NCBI RefSeq assembly: GCF_037126465.1
Contig: NC_088207.1
Location: 46,620,143-46,684,142, forward strand
From: Ornithodoros turicata
Lineage: Eukaryota > Arthropoda > Arachnida > Ixodida > Argasidae
DNA length: 64,000 nt
Direction: 5' to 3'
Part shown: positions 11,490-21,189 of the stretch, piece after piece
Numbering within the stretch: position 1 is the stretch's first letter
Layout: the number at the start of each line of letters is the position of its first letter
The notes under the pieces: model-generated
Told to the model about the DNA's origin: nothing
What the model saw: the letters and a program-made list of their open reading frames with translations, nothing else
Database searches by the model: none
Position numbers and translations under genes: made by a program

Positions 11490-11870
11490 GAGAATTGAAA
11501 TTAAAATAACTGTTGAAGTCATAGTGGTGGGTGTGGAGGTGGTGGTGGTGACAAGCCCGGCTTGCCGTTGTGGCTTCAGAATATGCTGTAACGTGGCAAC
11601 CTTTACAAAGTTCTGCGAAAATTATACAACGTTTGCCCCCCCTTTTTTTTCCCCTCTACCATTCTTTCACCACGGAGACGACACACATAGGCTGAAAACA
11701 GAGATAAGGTTAAAAATCCGCTAAAACCTCCAGCGTTGCAGAGGTCAGCCTGATGGCGGACATCATCATCATCATTTCTTCATATCCGAGTCTCTGTGTA
11801 TTTTGACTTTTCCGTTTAAAAAACTTTCACTCACGGAAATATATTTATCAGCCTGTAACCAAGCTTCCAG
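11490..11870. other. Unassigned DNA with short simple repeats
   Basis: There is a GTGGTG-rich stretch near 11536-11552 and an (ATC)n run at 11761-11774. The latter may be a LINE tail, but no upstream element was recognised. Confidence 0.35.
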
Positions 11871-11879
11871 CTAAAAGTA

Positions 11880-12228
11880 GACTCTTAGAAATGAACTAGA
11901 GACGTTTCTCAAGCTTCCAGCTTTTTGTCTCGGCTCCCCCATCGTTCTGATGGCAAATAAATAAAATAAATAAAATAAAACTTCACCGCGTAGCACGCTC
12001 CTTAGCCAATCATCATCTCCAACGATATCGTTATCTTCCCAGAGTTGTTGAAAACGGGAGGCGTACGCCTTTTTTGTGACAATTATGAACAGCATAAGTG
12101 TCACAAAAACGTTTCTAACAAAAACAAACGTTTCTGTCGTTTTTAACAAATCAGGGAAGATAATGATATCATTCGAGATGGTCGTTGGCTAGGAGCGTGC
12201 TACGCGGTGAAGTTCATTTTTAAGAGTG
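11880..12228. mobile_element. Palindromic MITE, CACTCTTA family, copy 2 (interrupted)
   Basis: The ends are ACTCTTAGAAATGAAC and GTTCATTTTTAAGAGTG, with the same inner arms as copy 1 (GGCGTACGCC, CTAGCCAA.CATC). The left arm is broken after ATGAACT by a ~90-bp insert ending in (AATAAA)n, and the arm then resumes at CTTCACCGCG. The first C of the left end is mutated and the flanking TA is not kept on the right. Confidence 0.75.
11899..11981 (+). mobile_element. LINE-like 3' tail inserted in MITE copy 2
   Basis: The insert contains TTTTTGTCTCGGCTCCCCCA, TCGTTCTGATGG and then CAAATAAATAAAATAAATAA. It resembles CR1/L2-type LINE ends that finish in short A/T-rich repeats. AACT occurs on both sides of it. 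Confidence 0.5.
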
Positions 12229-12229
12229 A

Positions 12230-12695
12230 TTCGTAACTGAAGAACACAGGAACGATCTTCGGCGAGAGTTCGGCTTCTCCTGCCGACAGTACCGCGAACA
12301 AAACCTTTGCGACAGAATGTGGAACAACAGCGAGCCCTCGATGACTCTCAACACAGTCATTTACGTTTCAGAAATAGGCGTTGTCCCCCGCAGCGGTTAC
12401 CTCACATCCTGTTGAGAACCATAGTGCCGTCCCCGTAATGTTCGTCCGTGCCCTTGAAGCACGCCCGTGAAGTCGTTGTGGACTAATGGGCTACCTGGTG
12501 CCATTTGTAGTGCTGAGGGTCGACAGTCCTATTGTTCACAGCCGCGGGTGTAGTCCTATTTCACCAGGCCACACGAACTCGAGGGACGGATTCATGTCCG
12601 TCCAGTTCTAGGTTTGTTCGTTAAGGCTACGTTGGGGTCGTTCACCGACGCTATGTGGGAAGCGTCTTTGCCGTCACAGAAGGCAGCAACACCGC
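12230..12695. other. Unassigned DNA
   Basis: I see no recognisable element between the MITE and the LINE fragment. Confidence 0.4.
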
Positions 12696-12699
12696 AAGA

Positions 12700-13300
12700 A
12701 GAAAAAAAAAAAGAGAAATTTTATGATACAAGTGGAACAAGGCGGGGTAGTTGGTATGAATTCATACTTGAATCACTCGTTCCTCGCGAGAATCGACCCC
12801 AACTGCACCTACTGCCTCCCATCGAAGATGCCAAAGCCGTTAGAGTCCGTCATCCATCGCCTGCGACTCAGCGTCCCGTTCGCAGCAGCATTCCTTCATA
12901 AGATAGGTGTCGATGGATCGCCGAACTGTTCAACTTGCGGAACTGTGGAGAACACGGAGCACGTGGTGGCCACCTTCCGACGTTTCGACTCTAGTCGGCG
13001 AATACTGAAGAACGCCCTCGCGAAACTTGACAACCGACCATTTAGTGTTGAGAAGGTGCTGGGGAGTTGGCCATTAAGGCCATTTTTTTAAATCAATCAA
13101 TCAATCAATCAATCAAGGCAGCACCAGCAACCGGCGCTGTGTGCACTGACGACCTACCTCAAGGACATACGTGCTGATATAATGTTTTAATTCATTCAGT
13201 GCTTCCACACGTCAAGCGTCCTGGAACAGCTGGTTGCACCAGTGCGACCTATGTTTCCTTTTTTTTTCTTTCTGTTTCTGTTCTATTCTATTCTATTCAT
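12700..13300 (+). mobile_element. Decayed LINE 3' end with (TTCTA)n tail
   Basis: The frame at 12723-13091 carries SKMPKPLESVIHRLRLSVPF, then AAFLHKIGVDGSPNCSTCG, then AKLDNRPFSVEKVLGSW. These are the usual C-terminal blocks of an I-type LINE. The finger has lost its last Cys (HVVATF in place of HxxxxC). The coding part is interrupted by a small insertion at 13081-13114 and resumes with a ..ALCALTTYLKDI.. like stretch up to a stop near 13190. A pyrimidine-rich 3' UTR then ends in TTCTATTCTATTCTATTC. The 5' limit is uncertain; it may be at the A run near 12703. Confidence 0.7.
13081..13114. repeat. (ATCA)n micro-insertion in the LINE
   Basis: Thirty-four bases (CATTTTTTTAA plus (ATCA)n) split the LINE reading frame. 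AAGGC lies directly on both sides (13076-13080 and 13115-13119). The insert could be the extreme tail of another retrotransposon. Confidence 0.6.
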
Positions 13301-13304
13301 ACTT

Positions 13305-13482
13305 TCGTGTAAAAAAATAGCAACAGAGGCATAGAGGACAAGGGAATGGTAAGGATCGAACAACAACAGACACTTGCAGCAATGGATCTTCAGTTGGGAG
13401 TATAAGAAGCTGTCTGTGTCTGTTGTTCTTCGGTCCTTACCCTTCCCTTGTCCTGTATGCCTCCGGTGCTATTTTTTACGCG
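13305..13482. mobile_element. 178-bp foldback element (MITE-like hairpin)
   Basis: TCGTGTAAAAAAATAGCA at the left faces TGCTATTTTTTACGCGA at the right. The arms stay complementary inward for ~70 bases (GAGGCATAGAGGACAAGGGA against TCCCTTGTCCTGTATGCCTC). No target duplication was found. It sits just after the (TTCTA)n tail of the LINE. Confidence 0.65.
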
Positions 13483-13489
13483 AGGAATT

Positions 13490-14100
13490 TTAGTCCTGTT
13501 GAGGACGACATGGTACTGGCACAACTTTGAGCACTTCTGGTTAAAAGTAACATAAAAAATACTGTAACCCAGCTTTCGCGAAAACTTCATTTTCAAACTG
13601 AAAGTTGACTGGGCAGTCCTGCTATTTTATATTTAATTCTAGATTACGTGCCTGTTTGTGGAGTAACCTAAGAAAAATAAATAAAGACAATCAAGAATGC
13701 CATCAGGAAGAGGAGTCATTATGACCTTGACCGTGTGGCCGTCCGTCGTCTACGAATAGTAACCGGTTTTCGGTAGCAGCGTTTCGCTCCGTTTGTTCGC
13801 TAAGCGCGGTGGTTTTCTTTCTGTCAGCTATTCCAGATTGTCTTAGCCGAAACTCGCACAAAACAACTTGTCTACGTCCGGCTCGATTTCGTGCATCACT
13901 GAACTTGTCCGTCTGCGCAACCATGCAGAAAGACAGAAGAAGAAAAATGAAAGAAAAAAGGACCATGTTGCTCCGCGTGTGCTAGCAGAGCTTGAATGTC
14001 AAGCGCGCATTGTTTAACCATTGTAGAGTGTCCACATTAATATTTCTCTCTCTTGCTCTTGTTGCCGCGTTATTTGCAGTTGCTTCAGCATGGAACTTCC
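13490..14100. other. Unassigned DNA
   Basis: There are short frames only and no recognised element. Confidence 0.4.
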
Positions 14101-14106
14101 TTGAGG

Positions 14107-14937
14107 GTTGTTGTTGTTGTTGTTGTTTTTAAGTGTTGAGAGAGGTCAGCCAATATTTGGCTTGCTACTCTTCAAAAAGGAAAAGAAAAGGTTCATCCGG
14201 ACAAAAAAAAAATCACACGCTCTCACACATAAATAAACAGACGCAGGGAAATGAATATGCGCGGAAGCACGTGTCACAGGTCGCGCAGGTTTGCAATGTT
14301 GATGAATTGTAGCGGGTAGCCTGCCGCCTTGCGGCAATTGTCGTCTATAGACCATGCACCCAGAATCTTTGCAATGGTAAGCGGCCGGCTGTCCAGTCTC
14401 GAGAGACGCTTTTCGAGGATCTTTCGCTCATCCTCATACTTCATGCAGTGCAGTAGTATATGGATGTCGTCTTCGCTTGTGTGGCAGTGTCTACATGTAG
14501 GGTTTTGGGCGCTCTATGGTCTCAGTCGCTTTGGCGCCAAAAACCTCCAATTATCATCATCGTCTACATGTAGGGTCGTCGGTCATGTTTAGCTTATACC
14601 TAAAAGCTCTCGTGAAAGCAGTACCAAGTCGGAGTCGATGAATGAGTGCTGCGTCGGTCCGGCTCATGTATCCACAGCCTGTGTATTTATATGGACCATC
14701 GAGGGCGATAAGCCTGGGGTGTCTCCATTGTAGATTGGCCAGGAGCTTCTTCATCTCCACATCTGCCGTTCGCTTTGCTGCTCTTTTGATGTCGTCTCTG
14801 GTCAGTGGCATGTTTCCCTGCATGTCAGGGAGTGGGCTTCTCTTGCAGCCTCGTCCGCCTTCTCGTTTCCAGGAATCTTGCAGTGGCTGGGGATCCACTG
14901 GATGGATACATGATGTCCGTCTCGTCTGAGACGGACA
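14107..14937 (-). mobile_element. 5'-truncated LINE with RNase H end, zinc finger and (AAC)n tail
   Basis: On the minus strand the segment starts inside the RNase H domain (IQWIPSHCKIPGNEKADEAA, the HxGN..AD end of the active site). After a frameshift it continues with IHRLRLGTAFTRAFR and the finger region (CRHCHTSEDDIHILLHC once an insert is disregarded), and runs to a stop at 14274. The 3' UTR holds GCAAGCCAAATATTGGCTGA and ends in (AAC)n at 14107-14126. The element is dead: it has a frameshift near 14820, a 58-bp insertion in the finger and no RT. Its 5' edge is a 13-bp palindrome. Confidence 0.8.
14489..14576 (+). mobile_element. 58-bp retroposed tail with 15-bp target duplication
   Basis: GTCTACATGTAGGGT occurs at 14489-14503 and 14562-14576. 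The 58 bases between end in TTGGCGCCAAAAACCTCCAA followed by TTATCATCATC, which looks like a LINE 3' end with an (ATC)n tail. It lies inside the zinc-finger codons of the older LINE. Confidence 0.8.
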
Positions 14938-14940
14938 TCA
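14911..14940. repeat. Perfect 13-bp palindrome with 4-base loop
   Basis: TGATGTCCGTCTC and GAGACGGACATCA face each other around GTCT, exactly at the 5' edge of the truncated LINE. Confidence 0.8.
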
Positions 14941-15032
14941 GGTAAGTGTGATTGGGCTTTGCGGGTCCCAGCGCGAATGGGCCGTACAACAACAACTACG
15001 ACATGAATTATGATAGGTTGAATGGGCCGTAC

Positions 15033-16650
15033 GCTTCATGGTAAAAAGCCTGAATCAAATTTCTCTAGTATCTAGATTAACGTGAGTCCTTTATTTCACA
15101 TTGCTACACTTTGGGGAGCCAGAGTCAAAAGGCTGTTGGCAGCAGACCCTGACTGCTTTACTCGAGAGACGTCTCTTAGATAGAGTAAGTGTACAATCTG
15201 GATTACGGACACAGTTGCACTGGCAGCGATACAAACCCTGCCTGACTAGTACTATGCACTGTGTAAAAGCTGTTTTTACAGATTTTTCTCCCATTTCCCA
15301 TAGCTTTGTCATCGATGAAATAAGATTCAACGCAAATTCAATTCACTTGTTTATAAATTCATTTTTGGTATTTCTCTTTAGTTTCGGTTTTGCTTTTTTC
15401 TAATACAATACTTTCGGTCTACGTTGGGCAGACTTCACGTAAACACTGGTACAGCGCACATTGTGTAAATTTATCGCTATTGCCTGTCACTTACCACGAT
15501 ATGCAAAGGCTGCCTTCGCACAGTGCACGAATCACCCTTTTTTTTCCTCCTCCCGTCCTCTGCGCTACTGAACTGGTTGTGGAGGTTGTCGAAATACCAC
15601 AACTACTGAGAACTTTCCTCTGTCCATAACGTCGTTTTTCTTAGGGCAGTACCAGCCTCCAGTACCAGCAGGCAGTACCAGCCAGGCAGTAAGCCTCCTC
15701 AGTGCCATGCGGTGCTCACCCGTTAGCAAAAAAGAAAGTCAATATTTTGTGCGTTCATCCCACGACGTGTGCCACATTGGACAGGAGTTACCCCGCTCAA
15801 GAACATCCGATGAGCCTCTGGCCGTGACACCTGTGGGTCGCTACCTAGACGCGTCTCAACCGCCTTCACCTCTCAGAAAACGCGCCTGATTTGAAGCGAC
15901 TGGGCTTAATTAAAGCCATTAATATGGAAGGACGTCAGAGCCACGCCGACACGCGCACGGCGATGTCTCAAAATCTCGCCGACCCGAAATTTATAATGTC
16001 TTCTGGAACAAAACAAGAGCTTCCTGAAAACACTCCCGGGGAGACTTGCCGAGACGTTTACATTCTCCAGCATAACTTCGGAAGGAGTGTCAGGACGCCA
16101 CGGGGTGGCGACACCTTCAATTCTTCTTTAATTACGTCACGCTGACAGTGAAAAATGACGTTGCCTCGTTATATTCACTGCGTCGAGTCCCGGGACGCTC
16201 GTTCCACGCTCTTTGCTTTGCAAGCCCTCACGGCCAGCTGGGGACGTCGAGCAAATGCCTGTCCGTCTTCAGTTTTCCCTGCGACCATCCCTGATACGTG
16301 GCACTATAGAGCTGACAGCTTGTTGCAGCTGGGGGCTGCAGGTGTGAAAGACGCCGCGAAGAAAATGTTGGAAGGCTCAGTCTCGCCGATCCGGCCGGTA
16401 AACAACGCCGGCGTTATTTAGCTGATGCCAAGACATTATTAAAATGGATAAAAACCACAGAACCCTATAGTGCTGGGCAGACGAAACGACAACACACGCA
16501 CAGAACACTGAACTGGCAACCAAATATTTTATTTCCTATTTCCCGAAACAACCTGCTTTTATATCCTGTATTCCTTCTGTTCTCCTCTTGTAGCAGGTGT
16601 TATTCCTTTCTTATCTCCGATAAAGGTATCTATTTTTTAAAGTTATCTAT
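15033..16650. other. Unassigned DNA
   Basis: A short degenerate repeat of CAGTACCAGCC lies at 15645-15690. A plus-strand VYVGQTSRK motif near 15420 recalls a GIY-YIG core but has no supporting context. No gene is claimed. Confidence 0.35.
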
Positions 16651-19600
16651 CGATCGATATGACATGATTGTTTGTTCAAAACTTTTTCGTATATACCCTG
16701 TTGACGACGTCCGTAATATAACGTCTGTAATTAATTATTTTAGAAAGCCTGCATCTTCTAACCTTTTAATCTCACTATCGCAGCTATTTGCAATCGTGTG
16801 CTGGCATGGTCTTTTAATAGCATTTATCACCGCATTTTTTACTTTCTTTTTCTTCTCTCATTTCTCCTTTGTCTTGGGCAAGTAAGCTTTATGAGGAGTG
16901 GGCTGCTCGAATTATAAATGTTTAGGAATAGCAAGAGCTCGAACAACACAGATGCTTAGCAACTTTTTTTTTTTTCATAAGTGGGCATTACAAGACTTCG
17001 AAAGCTGCCAACAAGAACTCCCAGACGCCACATGGGCGCCTCGTTCCTTCGCTGAACGGTCCTCGTGTAAACACGAACGTAGCAATGCTCACGGTAATAT
17101 TTTCCCTCTATTATACGGCTCTGCAATGTAAACAAACCGTCGAAAAAAGAAAAAAAAAGAAATACGTCCGCTTCTCGCAGTCCTCGACACTCGGGTTCGG
17201 AGATGAGATGAGGCAAACACGGCGAAATAGGAACTCCGCCCTTTTGAAATAACAAACGGGCCATGTTTGCGTACGACGCCTGCACCGAAGGCGTCAAAGG
17301 GTTGGCGACGTCGCTGCTCAAATATAGTTATCCATGTGTCTGTTTGTGGTCATAAGAGTTTAGGAGAGTAGGCGCTTACTCCGGAAGGTACGGTGCCGGC
17401 GCAGTCGACCGTCGCGCCGTGAGAACCCCGGCAGCTGTCGGTACCACGTTTGCGACATAAGGGAAAATGCACCGTAAGCGCGACCTCTTTGCCGCACTTC
17501 GGGCGTTTACAGTATGTCTTCTCTGGAACGCAACGAAAGTTCCTCGAAGAGCGCGAGAATTTTACGTAATTTCATTGGTACCGTCCAGATGATACCTCAC
17601 GTGCCCCGCTGCTGATCAAGGACATGAACGAACAGTTATGAATGTCTGCATATTGTCAAATGCCAGTAGTGCTCTGAAAATGCAGATAATCCAGATGATT
17701 TCACAGTGTATCCAGAATGGAGCACCGCACTAATGATTGTTTCCGAGTTTACCACTGGTTTCGCCGCCATTGTGCCATTGGAAGGGTCTCATTGATTGAT
17801 TGACCAGAAAAAGAAAAATATGAAGCTGTGCGTCCCGATTTTGCCTGGAATAATCACATCGTCGTATTTTTCTTTTTCGATATAAGGGACTTAAGCATCC
17901 CGTCGTTATATACATGCGACAACGAGATCAATTCCTTCGTCACCCCTTTGAAGTTTGCATATATGCACAATGGATTCCACAATGCTAGCCGGCTCTCTTC
18001 ACGAACACCACATTCTCCATTTTATTTTTCCTTACACCAAACCACCCACGATTCGGTGGCGAGAGACAAAGCCGGTGCCTATATGGAATTAAATTTGTTT
18101 ATTTTGTGCACGTCCGCGGTAAATTTTCTCTGAGCTATTTTGGATGACGAAGCACTGTTGCGTTTGGTAGGAGTTGCATTCTGAATTGCAATGCATTACC
18201 GTCTTCTCGAAGAGCGCGTCGCAGCAAACTCGAAGTTAATGGAAAGTAATCGTTCTGAGGCTGAAACGGACGAACACAACACATGCCTCAAGGTGTCTAA
18301 GAATGGTAGCAGTCGTCAAAAAAGGCCAGACAGCGCCGGGAAACTCGAAGAGTTCGATTCACCATCATCACACCCGGTTACAACCCCGTTACAACAGCGC
18401 ACAAGCATTAGTACGCCTGCTTGCTTAAAGTCACACAAGCATGGTTGGTTCTCCTGCATACACACCGTCAGCGCAGTGAAAGCACGCTTTACAGGAGACT
18501 ACCACGGACGGGACAGACGGACGCTCAAAAGAACGAGCAGCAAAAGCTACGTGCAGAACAGTCGGTGAACATTCGCTCTGGCGCGTACCTACTTCATAAA
18601 TCGTTGACTACTTCTCCCTTCAAGCAGTGACCGACACACTTCTGACTGTCACACCTCGCCTTTCCAGAGTTGACTGGCTTCTTCTCTTTGTCTAGCTGGC
18701 TTCCATTCGAATACTCGAGCGAATAGAGAACAGGGGTCCGGACGACTGAGCCCAAATTGCAGACTAACCTGATTGCATCAAAAATTCAGAAGGCTGCCGT
18801 CGTGTGCCAGAAAATATCGCTTCTTCCCGAATTCGATCTTCGTCCGCGATGAAAACGGGTGATACACGGTGGCGTGCGCGGACGCAGTTCCTTGATGATG
18901 ATGTCGTTGGGGGCTGCAAAACCCAACGGTGTGGAGAATGGGATAAAGGAAAACAAACCCAGAGCAATATGTTCACCGACGAGATGGAATATTCTGAAAA
19001 CGTCGCTTTCGCCACTTTGATGTATCTCGCGCGCATGCGACGTTGGCGAAGGAGCGTGGTGGGGATGCACGTCTGCAGGCGAGCGAACGAACCGAGAAGG
19101 GCGGAACGCGCGGGAAGGAATTCAATAACTCAGTTTCCGTTCTCGCGGAACCGTTATGCGTTTGATTTGTTTCGTCCCTTTTGTACGCTCTCTATAAGGA
19201 AGAAATGGAGTTGTTTTTAGGGCAAGGTATTGGAATCCCCGCGAGATGAGGAGTATGTGGAGTTGGAAAAGGTGCGCGTGGTACGGACGGCTTCATACGT
19301 CGAGATTTTGGAAATATATGCAGCGCGGTGTAGACTGTGCTCGTGAGTGACTGGAAATGATTGCGTTCGGGGGCCTCACGTAATATCCTGCATGCGAAGT
19401 GAACTGGTTCGTCTTACTTGAGAGAACGAACCTGGATTTCTTATTGTGGAGGGCATATACAAGAAGGAATTGATCTGGACCGTCTTATATGCGAATGCAT
19501 TCATGCATAATGGGGCGTTATTTTCTCACTGGCGATATTAAACTTTTGCGGAATCCTATATTGGATCGGCTCGTATACCCAGCACTACGAAGCATAAGAA

Positions 19601-20685
19601 GGTTAGGAAGGTATTACATGTTACGATGTGTCTTCGTGAGAAAAGCTCAGCTCGTGGGAGGGGACAACATTACTACGAAATTTTAGCTTCGAGGTGACAT
19701 TGAAGGTGAATTACTAGCGTATATACGGATAGAGTATGATTACCACATCGCAAAACGAAAAAAAAAAGTACTTTCTGCAATCCTAGCATGTCAGCTCTCA
19801 CACAAAGCTGTTGTTGCATCACCCTCGCGGTCGAGCATATACAGCTCGCAGCGTTTCCACAGAGCCAGAGGGTCCCATTTGCAAGCCATACCCCGGATGG
19901 AGCTTCTTTCCTAGACCACAATGGAGCCTCATATATTCCTTATATAGTGCGACCTTATCGGCACGCTTGATTCACTGCACCCTGAGATCCCAGAGGACTG
20001 CTTGCCAGAAAACACATTGTGCCACAACGCAGCCCTTCGCGTTCGGAGCGCCAGTATAGTGGGTTGCATTCTAACAGCCCTCATAGATAGCGAAACTGTT
20101 CCTGTGGACGCCCCGCGCTTAGAGCACCATATCAAGGGTTGTAAAACTGGCTCGACATGTTTCAACTTTGCCCGGTCAGGGGGGGGGGGGGTTCTGCGTG
20201 CAGACGCTGCGATTTGTTGAGCATACTCACTGATAGGAGACCCGCGCCATATAACCGTTCTCTTATCTACCTTCCATGACCCTCCTCTTTTGAACTGTGC
20301 TTCCGCAATTACAGAGAGAGCACCTGTTTCCATAGCAGCGGTGCGCGTTGATAAGCGGCTGGATTATTGGGGCGTGTGTCTTGTAATATCTGTTACAAGG
20401 CTTAGGTTGTACTGCAGGAGTTCTACTGGGATTGGCTGGGTGCTCCAGCAGGCCTTTCCTCTTTGCTGTGTAGTTTCGACGACGGATTCCATCCACAAGT
20501 ATTGCGTGGAATAAAGAGAATTCACCCAAAGCCGCCGCATCAGTAACAGCTATTTCGTGAACTCAAAGCTCTTTGATCCTTCGCGACTCCCTTTCTGTTT
20601 GCAGTAATGGCGAAACATGGTATGAACTTAATTGTTACCGTCAACCGTTCCCTGGTCACCAGCAAAACGTTCGAAGTGAAGACAA
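16650..20685. other. Unassigned DNA, about 4 kb
   Basis: Frames of 60-138 codons occur on both strands without recognisable domains. T runs lie at 16964-16975. A G run of 13 is at 20179-20191. No SINE, LINE or TIR element was recognised. Confidence 0.4.
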
Positions 20686-20696
20686 GCCACGCGTGT

Positions 20697-21178
20697 CCTC
20701 AGAGCCTCAGGACTCATGAACTGCATGTGACGTTGTTATACACTCTAAAAACTGAACTTCACCGCACGGCGGCGCTGTGCGCCAACCATTGCCACGAATG
20801 ATAGGGTTATCGCTTCTGATTCGAAACAGAGGTGTGTGTGTGTGGGGGGGGGGGGGGGGGGTACGCGTCTTTGTGTCAATTTGGATATACTATAATTGAC
20901 ACAAAAAGGCGTACACCTCCCTCTCTCCTCGAATCAGCAGCGATAACCCTATCATTCGTGGCAATGGTTGGCGCAGAGCGAGCTATGCGGTGAAGCTCAG
21001 TTTTTAGAGTGTAGTGCCTCTTTTCTTCTTTCTTTCTTTCCTTTTCTTGTTTTCCTTTTTTTTTCTGCTTTTTCGGGTTTTTCTTTTGCCTTTTTTTTTG
21101 TGTGTGGAATAGCAAGCCGGCTCTTTGCCTGGCTAACCTTTGTTTTCTTTGTTTCTTAATAAATATACCCCCCACCTC
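20697..21178 (+). mobile_element. 5'-truncated LINE tail (same family as the 56.2-kb LINE), hosting a MITE
   Basis: The left part (CTCAGGACTCATGAACTGCA TGTGA) matches the last codons and stop of the intact LINE (GTTTCAGGACTCGTGAACTG CCTGTAA). After the MITE, the pyrimidine-rich 3' UTR and GGAATAGCAAGCCGGCTCTT TGCCTGGCTAACC match its 3' end, finishing in TTAATAAATATACCCCCC. The direct repeats CCACGCGTGT at 20687-20696 and 21179-21188 bound the insertion. Confidence 0.85.
20741..21011. mobile_element. MITE, CACTCT family, copy 3 (nested in LINE 3' UTR)
   Basis: CACTCTAAAAACTGAACTTC at the left faces GAAGCTCAGTTTTTAGAGTG at the right. Long complementary arms contain GGTTGGCG and GGCGTACAC. TA flanks both ends (20739-20740, 21012-21013). 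An 18-G run (20844-20861) lies in the left arm. It has no coding capacity. Confidence 0.85.
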
Positions 21179-21189
21179 CCACGCGTGTT

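Noticed and set aside
15390..15629. VYVGQTSRK resembling a GIY-YIG nuclease core
   Set aside because: Only about eight residues match and neither flank looks like a Penelope-like or UvrC-type domain; chance is likely.
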